Assembly (NCBI GenBank): GCA_910577165.1
Contig: CAJTLX010000020.1
Span: 1-49,594 of the forward strand
From: an uncultured Lachnospiraceae bacterium
GTDB lineage: Bacteria > Bacillota > Clostridia > Lachnospirales > Lachnospiraceae
Direction: 5' to 3'
DNA: 49,594 nt
The notes beneath the pieces were generated by a model. The model searched no databases, was not told the DNA's origin, and saw only the letters and a program-made list of their open reading frames with translations. Numbering within the stretch: position 1 is the stretch's first letter; the number at the start of each line of letters is the position of its first letter. This document shows, in pieces, positions 33,057 to 43,260 of this stretch. The position numbers and the translations under genes are program-made.

Positions 33057-35408
33057 ATGAGAAAGAAAATTTTAGCGGCGTTTGCCGGTGTATTATTTGC
33101 CGGGGCGTTAACTGCTGCCGCCTTCCTTGGAAAGTATGTGACGGCTACAGCGGATGAACCAATGACAGAAGGAGAGGAGAAACTTCCGATCCCGGAAAAT
33201 CATATTGGTGCTTCGTGGAAGGAGGCGGATCGGGAGGCGGCAGAACTTGGATACACCTATCTTGCCTTAGAAAATAATCGGGTTGCGTTCTATGTCAATG
33301 AAAGCGGCAATATCGGCGTAAAGGATAAGGCAAATGGGGAGTGGTATCTCTCCATTCCAACCGAGGAGGCGCGAGATGCGGATCCGATCGCCAAGGCGGT
33401 CAATAAAATGAATCTCGGCAGTGATTATCAGGTTGTTTTTGTTGACCAAAACGGCGCAGGCTCTGCAAAAAATACATTGGCTGGCGTGGTAAACAAAGGA
33501 AATGTCCGAATTACCGATGCGGAGGACAGTCTAAAGGTTTGGTACTATTTTGAGGATATGGAAGTTGGATTTTCCATTCAGTACACGCTGACTGAGGACG
33601 GATTTAGTGTAAGCATTCCGTTTGGAGATTTTATTGAGCGCATCGAGGAGGGGCGGACAGCTCCCGACCGTGGAACCGTTTCGTACTGGGGAATCCGCAG
33701 TATCAGCGTCCTGCCATATTTTGGGGCAGCAGGAACTAAGGAGGAAGGCTATATGCTAATTCCGGACGGTTCCGGGGCACTGATTGAATTCAACAACCAG
33801 AAAGCTTCCTACGGCGCGTACAGTCAGGATGTTTACGGGCGCGACCCGGTGCTAGTCCTCGACAAGAATTTAAAGACTGCCAAGAACGTGCTGATGCCAG
33901 TATTTGGCGCATCGTTTGGTGACCACGGTTTCTTTGCAGCGGCGGAGGAGGGCGGCGCGAGTGCGGCGATAAACGCATTAAATTCGGGGACAATCACTTC
34001 CTTTAATAATGTCTATATGCAGTTTCGCTACCGTCAGACTATGTCCGCAACCCGCTCCGTAGCGAACAGTTACGGGGACAATGGGGTGCTTGGCAGCACG
34101 GTGGTTGTGGATAATCAATTTTCTGGGGACTGCTATTGCCTTAGATATTTTCTCCTAAAAAAAGAGGAGGCAGATTATGTCGGCATGGCAAAGACCTATC
34201 GGGATTATCTCTCGCTTACGGGACTGGTAAAAAAGGATTCCACAAAGACAGCACCTCTTTATTTAGCACTTTACGGCGGTGTGGAGGATACGGATTATTT
34301 TCTTGGCATTCCATATAAGACAGTAAAGCCATTTACCAGCTATAAGCAGACACAAAATATCTTAAAGGATCTGAATGAGGGCGGCGTGGACAAAATGGTT
34401 GTCCGCTACCTTGGCTGGCAGAAGGGCGGCTTGCAGACGAGTGTTCCGACAAAGGTGAAATTTGAGGGAAAACTCGGAGGCAAAAAAGAATTTAACTCGC
34501 TGGTAAATTATGCGAAGAGCGCGGGAATTGAGCTGTTCCCGGATGTGGATTTCCTGAATTTTTATCAGAGCGGAACCTATTCCATTCACAGCGACGCAAT
34601 CCAGACCGCCACACATGATACCGCATATCAATATACCTATGATCCAAATACTGGAAATAAACAGAAGGAAAGCCGCTGGCAACTTTTAACACCGAATCTG
34701 AGCAGGGAGGCATTTACAAAATTTGCAAAACAGAAAGATAAACTTGGAACGGGAAATCTTTCCCTGGGTGCCTTGGGCGGAATGCTCTACTCGGATTTTA
34801 CCGCGAGGAAAAATACCATCCACCGGGATGATACCGCCTCTGTCTGGGTTGAGATCATTAAGTCCGCGCAGGAAGAATTTGGGAAGGTAATGATAGAAAT
34901 CGGTAATATCTATGCCGCCATCCACGCAGATTATATTGCGGATGTAACCGCGGAGTCCACCCATTTTAATTTGACGGATGCAAGTGTGCCATTCTATCAG
35001 ATTGTGCTGCATGGCTACACCTCCTACGCGACGGAGCCGATCAATCTGACTCCCGACCCGCAAAAAGCAGTGTTAAAAGCTTTAGAAACCGGGAGCTGTC
35101 TGGAATTTGCCCTGATTGCGGGGGACGCTCATGAGCTGGTGGAAACAAGATACAATTATCTCTACAACGCAAGTTATGAGGGTTGGTCGGAAAAGATTAA
35201 GGACTATTATAAGACAGCGGCTCCAGTGCTTTCTGCTGTGGCAGACAGTGAGATTACCGGACATGAAAAGCTCTCAGAGGACGTTTACCGGACGGATTAC
35301 GGCGCAGCGGGTTCCGTGTATGTCAATTATGGGAAAAAAGAGTATGTGGCGGATGGAATTATTGTTCCTGCAAAGAATTTTGTCTTTATGCCAGGAGAAA
35401 GGAGATAG
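33057..35408 (+). CDS. DUF5696-domain exported protein
   Basis: A 783-residue extracellular protein with a signal peptide (LAAFAGVLFAGALTAAAFL). The body has the DUF5696 pattern: a beta-sandwich front (SGNIGVKDKANGEWY), EGYMLIPDGSGALIEFNN, and a TIM-barrel-like second half (VVRYLGWQKGG, IELFPDVDFLNFYQ). Such proteins accompany sugar ABC transporters in Lachnospiraceae and Paenibacillus and look like glycoside-hydrolase relatives; activity is not established. The start is the ATG six bases after GGAAGGAGG, one codon after a TTG in frame. It lies six bases before the first permease. Confidence 0.82.
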   Translation: MRKKILAAFAGVLFAGALTAAAFLGKYVTATADEPMTEGEEKLPIPENHIGASWKEADREAAELGYTYLALENNRVAFYVNESGNIGVKDKANGEWYLSIPTEEARDADPIAKAVNKMNLGSDYQVVFVDQNGAGSAKNTLAGVVNKGNVRITDAEDSLKVWYYFEDMEVGFSIQYTLTEDGFSVSIPFGDFIERIEEGRTAPDRGTVSYWGIRSISVLPYFGAAGTKEEGYMLIPDGSGALIEFNNQKASYGAYSQDVYGRDPVLVLDKNLKTAKNVLMPVFGASFGDHGFFAAAEEGGASAAINALNSGTITSFNNVYMQFRYRQTMSATRSVANSYGDNGVLGSTVVVDNQFSGDCYCLRYFLLKKEEADYVGMAKTYRDYLSLTGLVKKDSTKTAPLYLALYGGVEDTDYFLGIPYKTVKPFTSYKQTQNILKDLNEGGVDKMVVRYLGWQKGGLQTSVPTKVKFEGKLGGKKEFNSLVNYAKSAGIELFPDVDFLNFYQSGTYSIHSDAIQTATHDTAYQYTYDPNTGNKQKESRWQLLTPNLSREAFTKFAKQKDKLGTGNLSLGALGGMLYSDFTARKNTIHRDDTASVWVEIIKSAQEEFGKVMIEIGNIYAAIHADYIADVTAESTHFNLTDASVPFYQIVLHGYTSYATEPINLTPDPQKAVLKALETGSCLEFALIAGDAHELVETRYNYLYNASYEGWSEKIKDYYKTAAPVLSAVADSEITGHEKLSEDVYRTDYGAAGSVYVNYGKKEYVADGIIVPAKNFVFMPGERR

Positions 35409-35414
35409 ACGGGT

Positions 35415-36317
35415 ATGGCGGGAAAAAAGAAACCGAACAAAATGCGGCGGCGGGAAGCCAGAACCGGGTACGCGTTTATTTCCATCTGGCTTGTGGGAGT
35501 TGTCTTCCTGTTTTTAAGACCTCTTGGAATGGCATTTTACTACGCATTTAAGGAGATGACCATCACCACGGAAGGAATGCAATATAAATTTGTGGGGTTT
35601 GAGAATTTTATCTATAAATTCCGCGATGATATTTACTTTTTTGACAGCACGGTCTGGCCAGGATTGTCTAAATTCCTGATTGAAGTGCCAATCTGTGTGA
35701 TTTTCAGCCTGTTTATCGCCATCGTGCTAAATCAGAAATTTAAAGGGCGCACCTTTGCAAGAGCATTATTTTTCCTTCCCGTAATTATCACATCGGGAAT
35801 TGCCATTCAGGTACTGCGCTCCTACGGACTTGACACCTCGATGGAAACGGAGAATACCTATTTATTTTCCAGCAATGGTGTGGCGGAGATTTTAAGTTCC
35901 GCGGGGCTGCCAATGGGGATTGTCGATATCTTTACACAGATTTCCAACCGGATCTTTGATATTGTGTGGATGTCCGGGATACAGATTATTTTGTATCTGT
36001 CCGGACTTCAGGGAATCCCGGCGGCGGAGTATGAGGCAGCGCAGATTGAGGGCGCGACAGCTTGGGAATGCTTCTGGAAAATTACCTGGGTCAGAATCTC
36101 GCCCATCACGCTTGTCGTTGTCGTCTACTCGCTGATTGACTCATTTACCAATGTATCAAATGTAATGATCAAGTTTGTATATGAAGAGTACTCAGTAAGA
36201 GGCAACCTTGGAGGAAGTTCGGCACTTGGGCCTTCCTACTGTCTGGTCGCGTTCCTGATTATTATTCTGGTGTATGCGGTAACTTCGAAACATGTGTTCT
36301 ATGTCAATGAAGCATAA
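35415..36317 (+). CDS. Sugar ABC transporter permease, LplB/MalF-type
   Basis: Inner-membrane subunit (300 residues) of a carbohydrate importer. Six helices are visible, and the cytoplasmic EAA loop that docks the ATPase reads EYEAAQIEGATAWECFWKI. No ATPase gene is nearby, so it would use a shared MsmK-like ATPase elsewhere. AAAGGAGA precedes the ATG. It pairs with the downstream MalG-type permease, which is damaged. Confidence 0.88.
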   Translation: MAGKKKPNKMRRREARTGYAFISIWLVGVVFLFLRPLGMAFYYAFKEMTITTEGMQYKFVGFENFIYKFRDDIYFFDSTVWPGLSKFLIEVPICVIFSLFIAIVLNQKFKGRTFARALFFLPVIITSGIAIQVLRSYGLDTSMETENTYLFSSNGVAEILSSAGLPMGIVDIFTQISNRIFDIVWMSGIQIILYLSGLQGIPAAEYEAAQIEGATAWECFWKITWVRISPITLVVVVYSLIDSFTNVSNVMIKFVYEEYSVRGNLGGSSALGPSYCLVAFLIIILVYAVTSKHVFYVNEA

Positions 36318-36337
36318 GGACGGGGAGAGAGGTAGCT

Positions 36338-38389
36338 ATGGAAAATATAATTGCTGAGAGAAGAGTGCGGGAGAAATCCATCCCAAAACTTCGGATAAAA
36401 AAGAAAAAGCTTTATAAATGGGGGCAATATGTCTGGGTTATCTGCCGTTTCCTGTTAATTTTCGGGCTTGGCTTTGTCATTTTGTACCCGCTGCTTCAAA
36501 TCCTTTCCAAGGTATTTATGCCAACAAGCCAATACCAGGATTTAAGCGTGATCTGGATACCGAAATCACTGACCCTGGACAATATTAAAAATGCGATAGA
36601 ATATGTAAAATTCTGGCCGTCCTTAGCAAATACACTGATTTTGGGATTAAGCTGTGCCGCGATCCAGATTATCGTGTGTGCACTGACGGGCTACGGTTTT
36701 GCAAGGTTTCGCTTCCCGCTTAGAGAGCCGCTGTTTTTGCTGGTGATCCTAACCATTATCGTGCCGACACAGATTATTTTCCTGCCGTCGTTCGTGCAGT
36801 ATCGATTTTTCGATTTCTTTGGAATCAGCAGGATTTTGGGACTGATCACGGGAAAGAATTACACGGAATTTGCAACCAGTTTAATTGACAGTCGCTGGTC
36901 GTTTTGGATACCTTCATTTTTCGGCGTGGGGCTGCGCTCCGGAATCTTTATCTATCTGTTTCGGCAGTGTTTTCGAAATATTCCGAAAGAGCTTGAGGAA
37001 GTAGCAAAGATCGATGGCTGCGGCAGCATTACCACCTTTGTGCGCATTATGCTGCCGAACGCAAAATCTTCCATCTTGACGGTATTTTTGTTTTCGCTTG
37101 TATGGCATTGGAATGAGTACACCTTAACAAAGACATTTTTCCCACAGAAATTCCAGCCGCTTGCCGTACAGTTAAAGCTTGCAATTGAGGCGATAGTAAA
37201 TGATATTGTGCTTCCAAATGTTATTGTTGATCTGTATTGGAACCCAGAAGGCAGGGACAATTTCGAGATGGCAGCGATCAAACGCTATGAGGAGAAATAT
37301 GGCGCGGGCACCGTTACGGTCAATGTTATTGGCTGGAACGGCGGAATTGAGGCAATGCAGCAAAATATTGCAGCGGGAACTCCTTCCGACTTAATTTTTA
37401 CTGAAGGTAATGCCTGCTTCCCAAGCTACGTGACAAAGAATTATTTCCAGCCGATCACGGAGTTAGTAAAGCAGGATATGGGCAGCAGCTTTATGGATGA
37501 GGCCTCAATGAACAATTTCAAGTACTGTGACGAGTACTATGTATTTACGAACAGCGCGAGAACAAAGCCGTATCTTCTGGCATACTATATCCCAATGTTT
37601 GAGGAGAACGGTCTTGAAACACCGGGCGAGCTCTACGCAAAAGGCGAGTGGACATGGGATAAATTCCTTGAGTACTGCGATCTGTTAACTGTGGATACGG
37701 ACGGCGACGGCGCGATCGATCAGTGGGGCTTAGGGCCGCGTTACAAGCTGCAGAATTTCGCATATGCCAGCGGGATTATCGGAATTGAGGAAGTGGGCAA
37801 TGGTTTCTTAAAGTCTAACTGGGACAATGAAAATATGTTAAAATACTTTGAGTTTATCACCAAGCTTGAGGGCATCCAGGCGCGTGCGGAGGGCAATAAT
37901 GGCTGGCTGGGAATCGGTGCGATGTACATTGAGGCAATCAATCAGGAGCAGTTAGCAAACCGTGATGAGAACGGCGTGATTCTTGGCAACAATACGGATA
38001 CCAGTTTTGTACCGTTGCCTACAATGGATGGCTCCATGGCAACCACACCAGTTTGGGATAACGGCTATGCGATCCCGAATGGTTCGAAAAACCCGCTTGC
38101 CGGCGCGGTTCTCGCATCCATGATTCTTGACGAGTACGCAAAGGGGCTTAGAGCGGAGCAGGAAATTTATATGACTCCGGAGGAAATTACCCTGTACTAT
38201 GAGTGTATGAGCAAGAGTATTGCACAGAGAAAGAACAGCGATCTGTATGAGGGCGTAACCATGGATTACGGTGAGGCAGAAGCAAAGGAAGGCACACCAG
38301 CAGCAACTATCGTGGATACCTATAAGAATGTGGTAAAGACGGAAGTACAGTCCTACAATGATAAGCTTATGCAGAAGCTGGGGAATTAA
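36338..38389 (+). CDS. Chimera: MalG-type sugar permease fused in frame to a solute-binding protein
   Basis: A 683-residue frame made of two parts. Residues 1-285 are a carbohydrate ABC permease with five helices and the EAA loop (ELEEVAKIDGCGSITTFVRI). The usual sixth helix and C-terminus are absent. From about residue 295 the frame is an extracellular solute-binding protein: VDLYWNPEGRDNFEMAAI, GTPSDLIFTEGNACFPSY, WTWDKFLEYCDLL and TPVWDNGYAIPNGSKNP, running to a normal C-terminus but without its own signal peptide. Losing the sixth helix would place the binding domain outside, as in fused OpuA/GlnPQ-type systems, so a working fusion is conceivable. It is more likely a deletion between adjacent genes, or an assembly artefact. 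Confidence 0.78.
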   Translation: MENIIAERRVREKSIPKLRIKKKKLYKWGQYVWVICRFLLIFGLGFVILYPLLQILSKVFMPTSQYQDLSVIWIPKSLTLDNIKNAIEYVKFWPSLANTLILGLSCAAIQIIVCALTGYGFARFRFPLREPLFLLVILTIIVPTQIIFLPSFVQYRFFDFFGISRILGLITGKNYTEFATSLIDSRWSFWIPSFFGVGLRSGIFIYLFRQCFRNIPKELEEVAKIDGCGSITTFVRIMLPNAKSSILTVFLFSLVWHWNEYTLTKTFFPQKFQPLAVQLKLAIEAIVNDIVLPNVIVDLYWNPEGRDNFEMAAIKRYEEKYGAGTVTVNVIGWNGGIEAMQQNIAAGTPSDLIFTEGNACFPSYVTKNYFQPITELVKQDMGSSFMDEASMNNFKYCDEYYVFTNSARTKPYLLAYYIPMFEENGLETPGELYAKGEWTWDKFLEYCDLLTVDTDGDGAIDQWGLGPRYKLQNFAYASGIIGIEEVGNGFLKSNWDNENMLKYFEFITKLEGIQARAEGNNGWLGIGAMYIEAINQEQLANRDENGVILGNNTDTSFVPLPTMDGSMATTPVWDNGYAIPNGSKNPLAGAVLASMILDEYAKGLRAEQEIYMTPEEITLYYECMSKSIAQRKNSDLYEGVTMDYGEAEAKEGTPAATIVDTYKNVVKTEVQSYNDKLMQKLGN

Positions 38390-38431
38390 CAAAAGAGAAT
38401 TTTGCCGGAAGAAAATGGTTTGATTCCCCTC

Positions 38432-38459
38432 TTGTATTATTTGGGATATCGTTTATAAT
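38432..38459 (+). promoter_or_regulatory. Promoter of the second GH28 operon
   Basis: TTGTAT, 16 bases, TATAAT, followed by AAAGGAGAGG and the start codon about 30 bases later. Confidence 0.55.
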
Positions 38460-38491
38460 GGAAACAAACGCAAAGGAGAGGACAGGGCGCA

Positions 38492-40003
38492 ATGGATCGG
38501 TTGAAGCTTTACGCGGTTCCGCAGGGAATTGTCAAAAGTCAGGATTTTAAGATCAGGCTTCGCGCAAGAGGCGGGGAATGGCAGGAGACAGAAGCATATC
38601 TGGTTAGAGTGGATATGCATACGGTCTCGGAAGTGTCATTTGTATACTTTGATTTTTCGGGCGGAGTCGAATGCGAAATTACCAGCCTAAGGTGCGGCAT
38701 TGAAACTGTCGATATCCGGCCGGCATCTAAACAAATACGTTTTCGCAGGAAGGGGGATACGATTTCCTTCTTCCTGTTGGAACCAGCAAAGCTTTCCATT
38801 GAGATCAACGGGGATCGCCTTCACAATCTCCATCTGATGGCGGGGGAAGCAAAGGTATATTTAAACAGTGTAAGGAACGGGGGAAAACGGATCTATCTGG
38901 AGGGTGGAAAATTAGCACATCTTGAGGAAGCCTGGGCACTTCGGGCAGAGAATGAGAATGGGCCAGAGGACGTGATCTCAATGGAGGGGGTCTCTATCCA
39001 CGATCCTGCGGAGCTTTCGGAGCAGTTAAAAAAGATTGGAAAAGGAGCAGTGCTGTGCTTTGGGGCGGGACTGCACTATATTAAAGGCTCAGTTTTTGAT
39101 GTTCCCTCCCATGTCCAGATCGAGATCGAGGGCGGCGCGGTGGTTCTTGGTTCCTTCAGGATAACAAATGAGCAGTATGTTTCCATTATGGGGCGCGGGA
39201 TCATCTATTTAGGGTATCTAAAAAAGGAGAGCTATCTGCGCGGTGTGGATATCAACAATTCCGCCCATGTGCTGGTGGAGGGAGTTACAATCTTAAATCC
39301 GACGCACAATATTATTTGCCTGGGCAGCGTCTACGATATTGTAATCGAGGATGTCAGAGGATTTGCCCATATGGGATGGTCGGTCGGCATCAATATGATG
39401 GCGTGTGAAAATGTCCTGATCAAGGATGTGTTTTTGCGTAGTTCCGATGATTGTATTACGGTATATGGAAGAAGATACGAGTATTTGGGAGATTCTGGAA
39501 ATGTGCAGGTGAAGGGCTGCATCCTCTGGGCGGATGTAGCACACCCGACCAATATCGGAACGCATGGCGATTCCGGCAATGGGGGGAACACCATTGAGAA
39601 TGTCTTGTTTGAGGATATTGATATTCTTGAACATCACGAATTGCAGGACGATTATCTGGGTTGTCTTTGCATTAACGCAGGGGACGGGAACACCATCAGA
39701 AATATTACGTACCGAAATATCCGGGTGGAGCCGTTTGAGCGCGGAAAACTCTTTGATATTCAGGTAAAATGGAACAAGAGATATAATCCGATACCAGGAA
39801 ATTTGGTGGAGCATATTTTATTTGAAAATATCCGCTATACCGGGGACGGGGAGGTTACTTCCGAAATCTGCGGTTTTGATAAGGAAAGAAAAGTCGTGGA
39901 TGTGAAATTTAAGGAATTGTATGTGCGCGGAAAGCATATTACCTGCCCGGAGGAGGGAAATCTCCATATCGGGGAATTTGTGGAGAAGGTAGAATTTGAA
40001 TAA
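38492..40003 (+). CDS. GH28-like beta-helix protein (paralogue 2) lacking a catalytic aspartate motif
   Basis: A 503-residue paralogue of the GH28 protein 9 kb upstream, similar along its whole length, with an extra insertion around residues 125-165. The NSDDC motif is kept (SSDDC), as is the histidine in IGTHGD. However, the first acidic motif SDGID of the paralogue reads SVGIN here: both aspartates are gone. In GH28 the first supplies a catalytic residue, so hydrolysis is doubtful and a binding or regulatory role is possible. No signal peptide. It starts its own transcription unit and ends at a terminator. Confidence 0.8.
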   Translation: MDRLKLYAVPQGIVKSQDFKIRLRARGGEWQETEAYLVRVDMHTVSEVSFVYFDFSGGVECEITSLRCGIETVDIRPASKQIRFRRKGDTISFFLLEPAKLSIEINGDRLHNLHLMAGEAKVYLNSVRNGGKRIYLEGGKLAHLEEAWALRAENENGPEDVISMEGVSIHDPAELSEQLKKIGKGAVLCFGAGLHYIKGSVFDVPSHVQIEIEGGAVVLGSFRITNEQYVSIMGRGIIYLGYLKKESYLRGVDINNSAHVLVEGVTILNPTHNIICLGSVYDIVIEDVRGFAHMGWSVGINMMACENVLIKDVFLRSSDDCITVYGRRYEYLGDSGNVQVKGCILWADVAHPTNIGTHGDSGNGGNTIENVLFEDIDILEHHELQDDYLGCLCINAGDGNTIRNITYRNIRVEPFERGKLFDIQVKWNKRYNPIPGNLVEHILFENIRYTGDGEVTSEICGFDKERKVVDVKFKELYVRGKHITCPEEGNLHIGEFVEKVEFE

Positions 40004-40013
40004 AATTGCGGGG

Positions 40014-40059
40014 GCTGCCTGCAAAGCAGGAGGAAAACTGTTTTGCGGCAGCTCTTTTT
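40014..40059 (+). terminator. Terminator after GH28 paralogue 2
   Basis: GCTGCC-T-GCAAAGCAG pairs with CTGTTTTGC-GGCAGC (one bulged T, one G-U) and is followed by TCTTTTTA. It separates or attenuates expression of the downstream genes. Confidence 0.75.
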
Positions 40060-40098
40060 ATGCGTGGATTCGTACAGGGGAAATATATCGCTAAAGTA

Positions 40099-40144
40099 GC
40101 GCATGGGTCGCGCGAGTAGGAAAGTTCCTACTTGATTGCGCATG
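40099..40144 (+). repeat. Dispersed hairpin repeat, copy 1
   Basis: GGGTCGCGCG is followed by the perfect hairpin AGTAGGAA-AG-TTCCTACT, then TTGATTGCGCAT. The same order of elements recurs at 46460-46515. It may be a small mobile or extragenic palindromic element. Confidence 0.5.
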
Positions 40145-40166
40145 GATGCGAGTTTGGGGAGGAAAA

Positions 40167-41402
40167 ATGAAGCAGATTTTGTTTGAGGGAAGTTCCATTT
40201 GCTTAAATAAAGCGGGGGAGGAGTATCGTATTGCGCTTCCTGCCGTGGCGGATTTTTCAGGGCAGGAGGGAATCAGGCTTTACGTGGAACTTTTAAGCGA
40301 GGGAAGGGCGGAATTTGAGGTGGTACTTATCCCGCTTTCCATTGCGCGCCCAGAGTTTTTTCCTGCCATTACCGGAAATATTTTTGTGGTGGGGGCGGGG
40401 GCACATACTGTAGAACTTCCATTTGAACAGTTTGATTTTCCGCAGATGGTGCGGGCATTTTTAAATTATGTGGACGGTGTTATGATACGCCTAAAACAGG
40501 GCGTTTCTGTGCAGTTAAAGCGCGTGGAAGCGGATATTATGGGAGATTTCTCTGTGCGGGCAGTGTGTAACGGGAAGGCGGGAAATAATGGGGAGTGGAT
40601 AGAATACCCTGTCTTTATCGAAAATTTGGCGACGCGAAAGAGATTTATTAATATCCGTCAATGCAGATATGGAAAGGAATGCCTTCCGGTAAAATACGAG
40701 CCTTACTTGCTGCTTGAAGCCAGGGAATGCAAAGAATATGTAATCAAGGTTTTGATTGCGGAGGATCTCCCCGCAGGAGGGCTTGAGAAGAGCAGTTTTC
40801 TCTTTGTGCCGGACGGGGAGGCGAAAAAAGCAAGGACACTGGTATTTTCCACAGTAAGGAGGAGAGAACACCCCTATCTTTTGCTAAATAGAAAGCAGTG
40901 GAAAGCGCGAAGAGAGGCGATCTTATCCGATAAAAACCTCTTTGCAGCATTCGAGGAAAAATATTTGCAAAGAGCAAAGGAGTGGGAAGTTCCCCTGCCA
41001 TCCAAGGAGAAAGATTTCGTCTATCCATCCTATATACAAAACGAACTTTTTGCGGCGGTGGTTTCCTTAGAAATCACAGGAAAAGAAATTTATCGAAAAA
41101 AGTCCATGGACTTTTTTTCTGGTTTGCTTGATGAGGAAAAGGGATATCTTTCCACAGAGAAATCCTATTTTGAATTTATCGAGTCAAAAAAAGAGTATGA
41201 GAGAGGGGATTTTAAGGTACGCCGCGCACAGAATGCGGGTTGGGTGCAGGAAGCAGAATTTTTTAACCGCATTGCCATCTGCTACGATCTGCTTTATCCA
41301 TTTTTTACGTCCGAGGAACATAGGAAAATGGAAGCTTGTCTGCGCAATTATATGGATTTTGCCTCCTGGCGTTTGACGGATGGAGATGGAAATAATTTCT
41401 AA
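40167..41402 (+). pseudogene. Heparinase II/III-like gene, 5' part cut by an in-frame stop
   Basis: Codes for the first 411 residues of a polysaccharide-lyase-like protein: a beta-rich front region and the alpha/alpha-toroid domain (LLLNRKQWKARREAIL, NRIAICYDLLYPFF, YMDFASWRL). It ends at TAA right after GDGNNF. The next codons in the same frame continue the family consensus (IAESAAGLLCAMVL), so the TAA probably replaces CAA (glutamine). The start is the ATG behind GGGGAGG, seven codons inside the longest frame. Product should act on uronic-acid-containing polymers if restored. Confidence 0.8.
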
Positions 41403-43250
41403 ATAGCAGAATCCGCTGCGGGGCTGCTCTGCGCGATGGTCTTGCAGGATCAAAGCATGGTGGAGCGTTTTCTGTACGGGTACAATGGAGTAGTTGATCT
41501 GATCTCCTCCGTATTTCTTGATGACGGGATGTATTTTGAGGAGGCATCAGGATATGTGCGGCTTGCGGGAGAACTGTTTTTTGATATTGCGAACGCAGCG
41601 GAAAATTTCGGGATTTCCATTAAGGAGATAAAGGTTCCAGCTTCCTTTGACCGGAAAATTCTGCACGCGCCCTGGGCGATGCGAGAATGCTGGGCAGAGG
41701 ATCAAAAACCATTCCTCGGCATGAGTTTTACGCGGTTTGAAAAATTTACTTCGGCGACAAGAGATCTAAAGGAGTTTTTTGACTGCACAGCAAGACTTTT
41801 GACGGAAGATGGAATTTTATTTTCGATAAATGACAGTAACGAGCAGGATTTTACCAAACTTTACCAGAAGGCATACTATCTTTACGGGGAGGAAAATTAC
41901 AGAAAAATTGCAGAAAAAGCAGAGGAACCGGAGCTTTTATTTGTGCGGGAAGAGAAGAGTAAGGAGAAATATAAAGATAAATTTTTGGATAGGAAAATAG
42001 AAGCGCAAAAAGATAGAGAGTTTGTGCAAGAGGAAGATAGAGAGAAAGAATCCCTGCTCCTTCCCGGCGCGGGCTTTGGCATTTTAAGATGTGGAGATTG
42101 TCAGGCTGTGCTAAAATTTGGAGTACATGGGGGCTACCACGGACATTTTGACCGATTAAGCCTTGCCTCGTTCTTTAGCGGGGGAAAGACCTTTCACAAC
42201 AATGAGTATGCGTGGTATGGCTATGGTTCCTTCCTCTTTAAAATGTGGGTGCAAACCTCGATAGCACATAATATGGTGGTGGATGGACGGATGCAAAAGC
42301 CATCGCCGTGCAGATGTACTTACTACAAGCCAAAAGAGGAAGTTTTTCTGGAAAACTGCACGGAAGATAATTTAGCGGGGGAAAAAGGGCAGCAGGATGG
42401 CGGGAAAGATACTTTCTGCGCCGTCTGTGCGGAAACGATCACGGAATGGATGGACCCTCCCTACGGGGGACAAACACCCTATCCTCTCTCCTTTCCAAAA
42501 GAAAAATGCGAAAAAGAAGGACGCTATATTTTAATGCCAGAAAAGTCACGGGGGCAAGGAGAGATCGGGGAATTCTCGGAGCCGATTTTCCAGAGGCGGC
42601 TGCTTGTGCTTTTTCACGGCTACTGTATTGTCTGGGACTATCTTGCAGGAAAACAAGATCATCGCTACGACTGTCTGTACCATCCAATGGGCAGGTTTGA
42701 CAATGAGGATGGACTTATATTTTCCTTGAGAGAACGCCTTTTTAGCGATCCGTTCGGAGCGGGGCAATTTATCACCAATTGCCATACAGCGTGGATAAAG
42801 GGCGCGATTTGCCTGCGCTTTCACGATGCATCTTCCCGCGTCAATCCCAATGATATTATGGATTTTACATCGGAGAGTGCGGTGTGGCGAGCCTGGCCGG
42901 ATTCTGGCGAGGTGACGGTTGCAAGATACCCTCAGCGAAGCGATCATTTTACTGCGGAGGAACTCGCAGAAAATGCAAATTTTTTACAGGAACCGCTAAA
43001 AAAAACGGTCAGCTTTACCGCAAGAGGAAGGGAGGCAGAATTTATTACCCTCTTGGAATCGGGGGAGAAAACAGAGAAGATAAAAGAAATCTGTTGCGAA
43101 AAGTTTTCCACCCTAATCATCACCGAAGACACTGGAAATAAATGGAAAATAGTGATAAATGGAATAAATGATTTTGTTCCATCGCAGGGGGAAAATAGGG
43201 GGAAGAAAATACCAAAGAAACGCGAGATTTCGGTAAAAATTTTTAAATAA
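41403..43250 (+). pseudogene. Heparinase II/III-like gene, 3' part
   Basis: Same reading frame as the preceding fragment, open from directly after its stop, with the first ATG 33 bases later but no good ribosome binding site. It holds the end of the toroid and the beta-sandwich domain with the family motif YHGHFDRLSLASFFSGGK, then WVQTSIAHNMVVDGRMQ, where the histidines and tyrosine of the lyase site lie. Read together, the two parts make a protein of about 1,027 residues. Restart at ATG 41436 could yield a 604-residue protein lacking half the toroid. It leads into the GH43 gene ten bases downstream. Confidence 0.78.
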
Positions 43251-43260
43251 GGGGGTTTTT

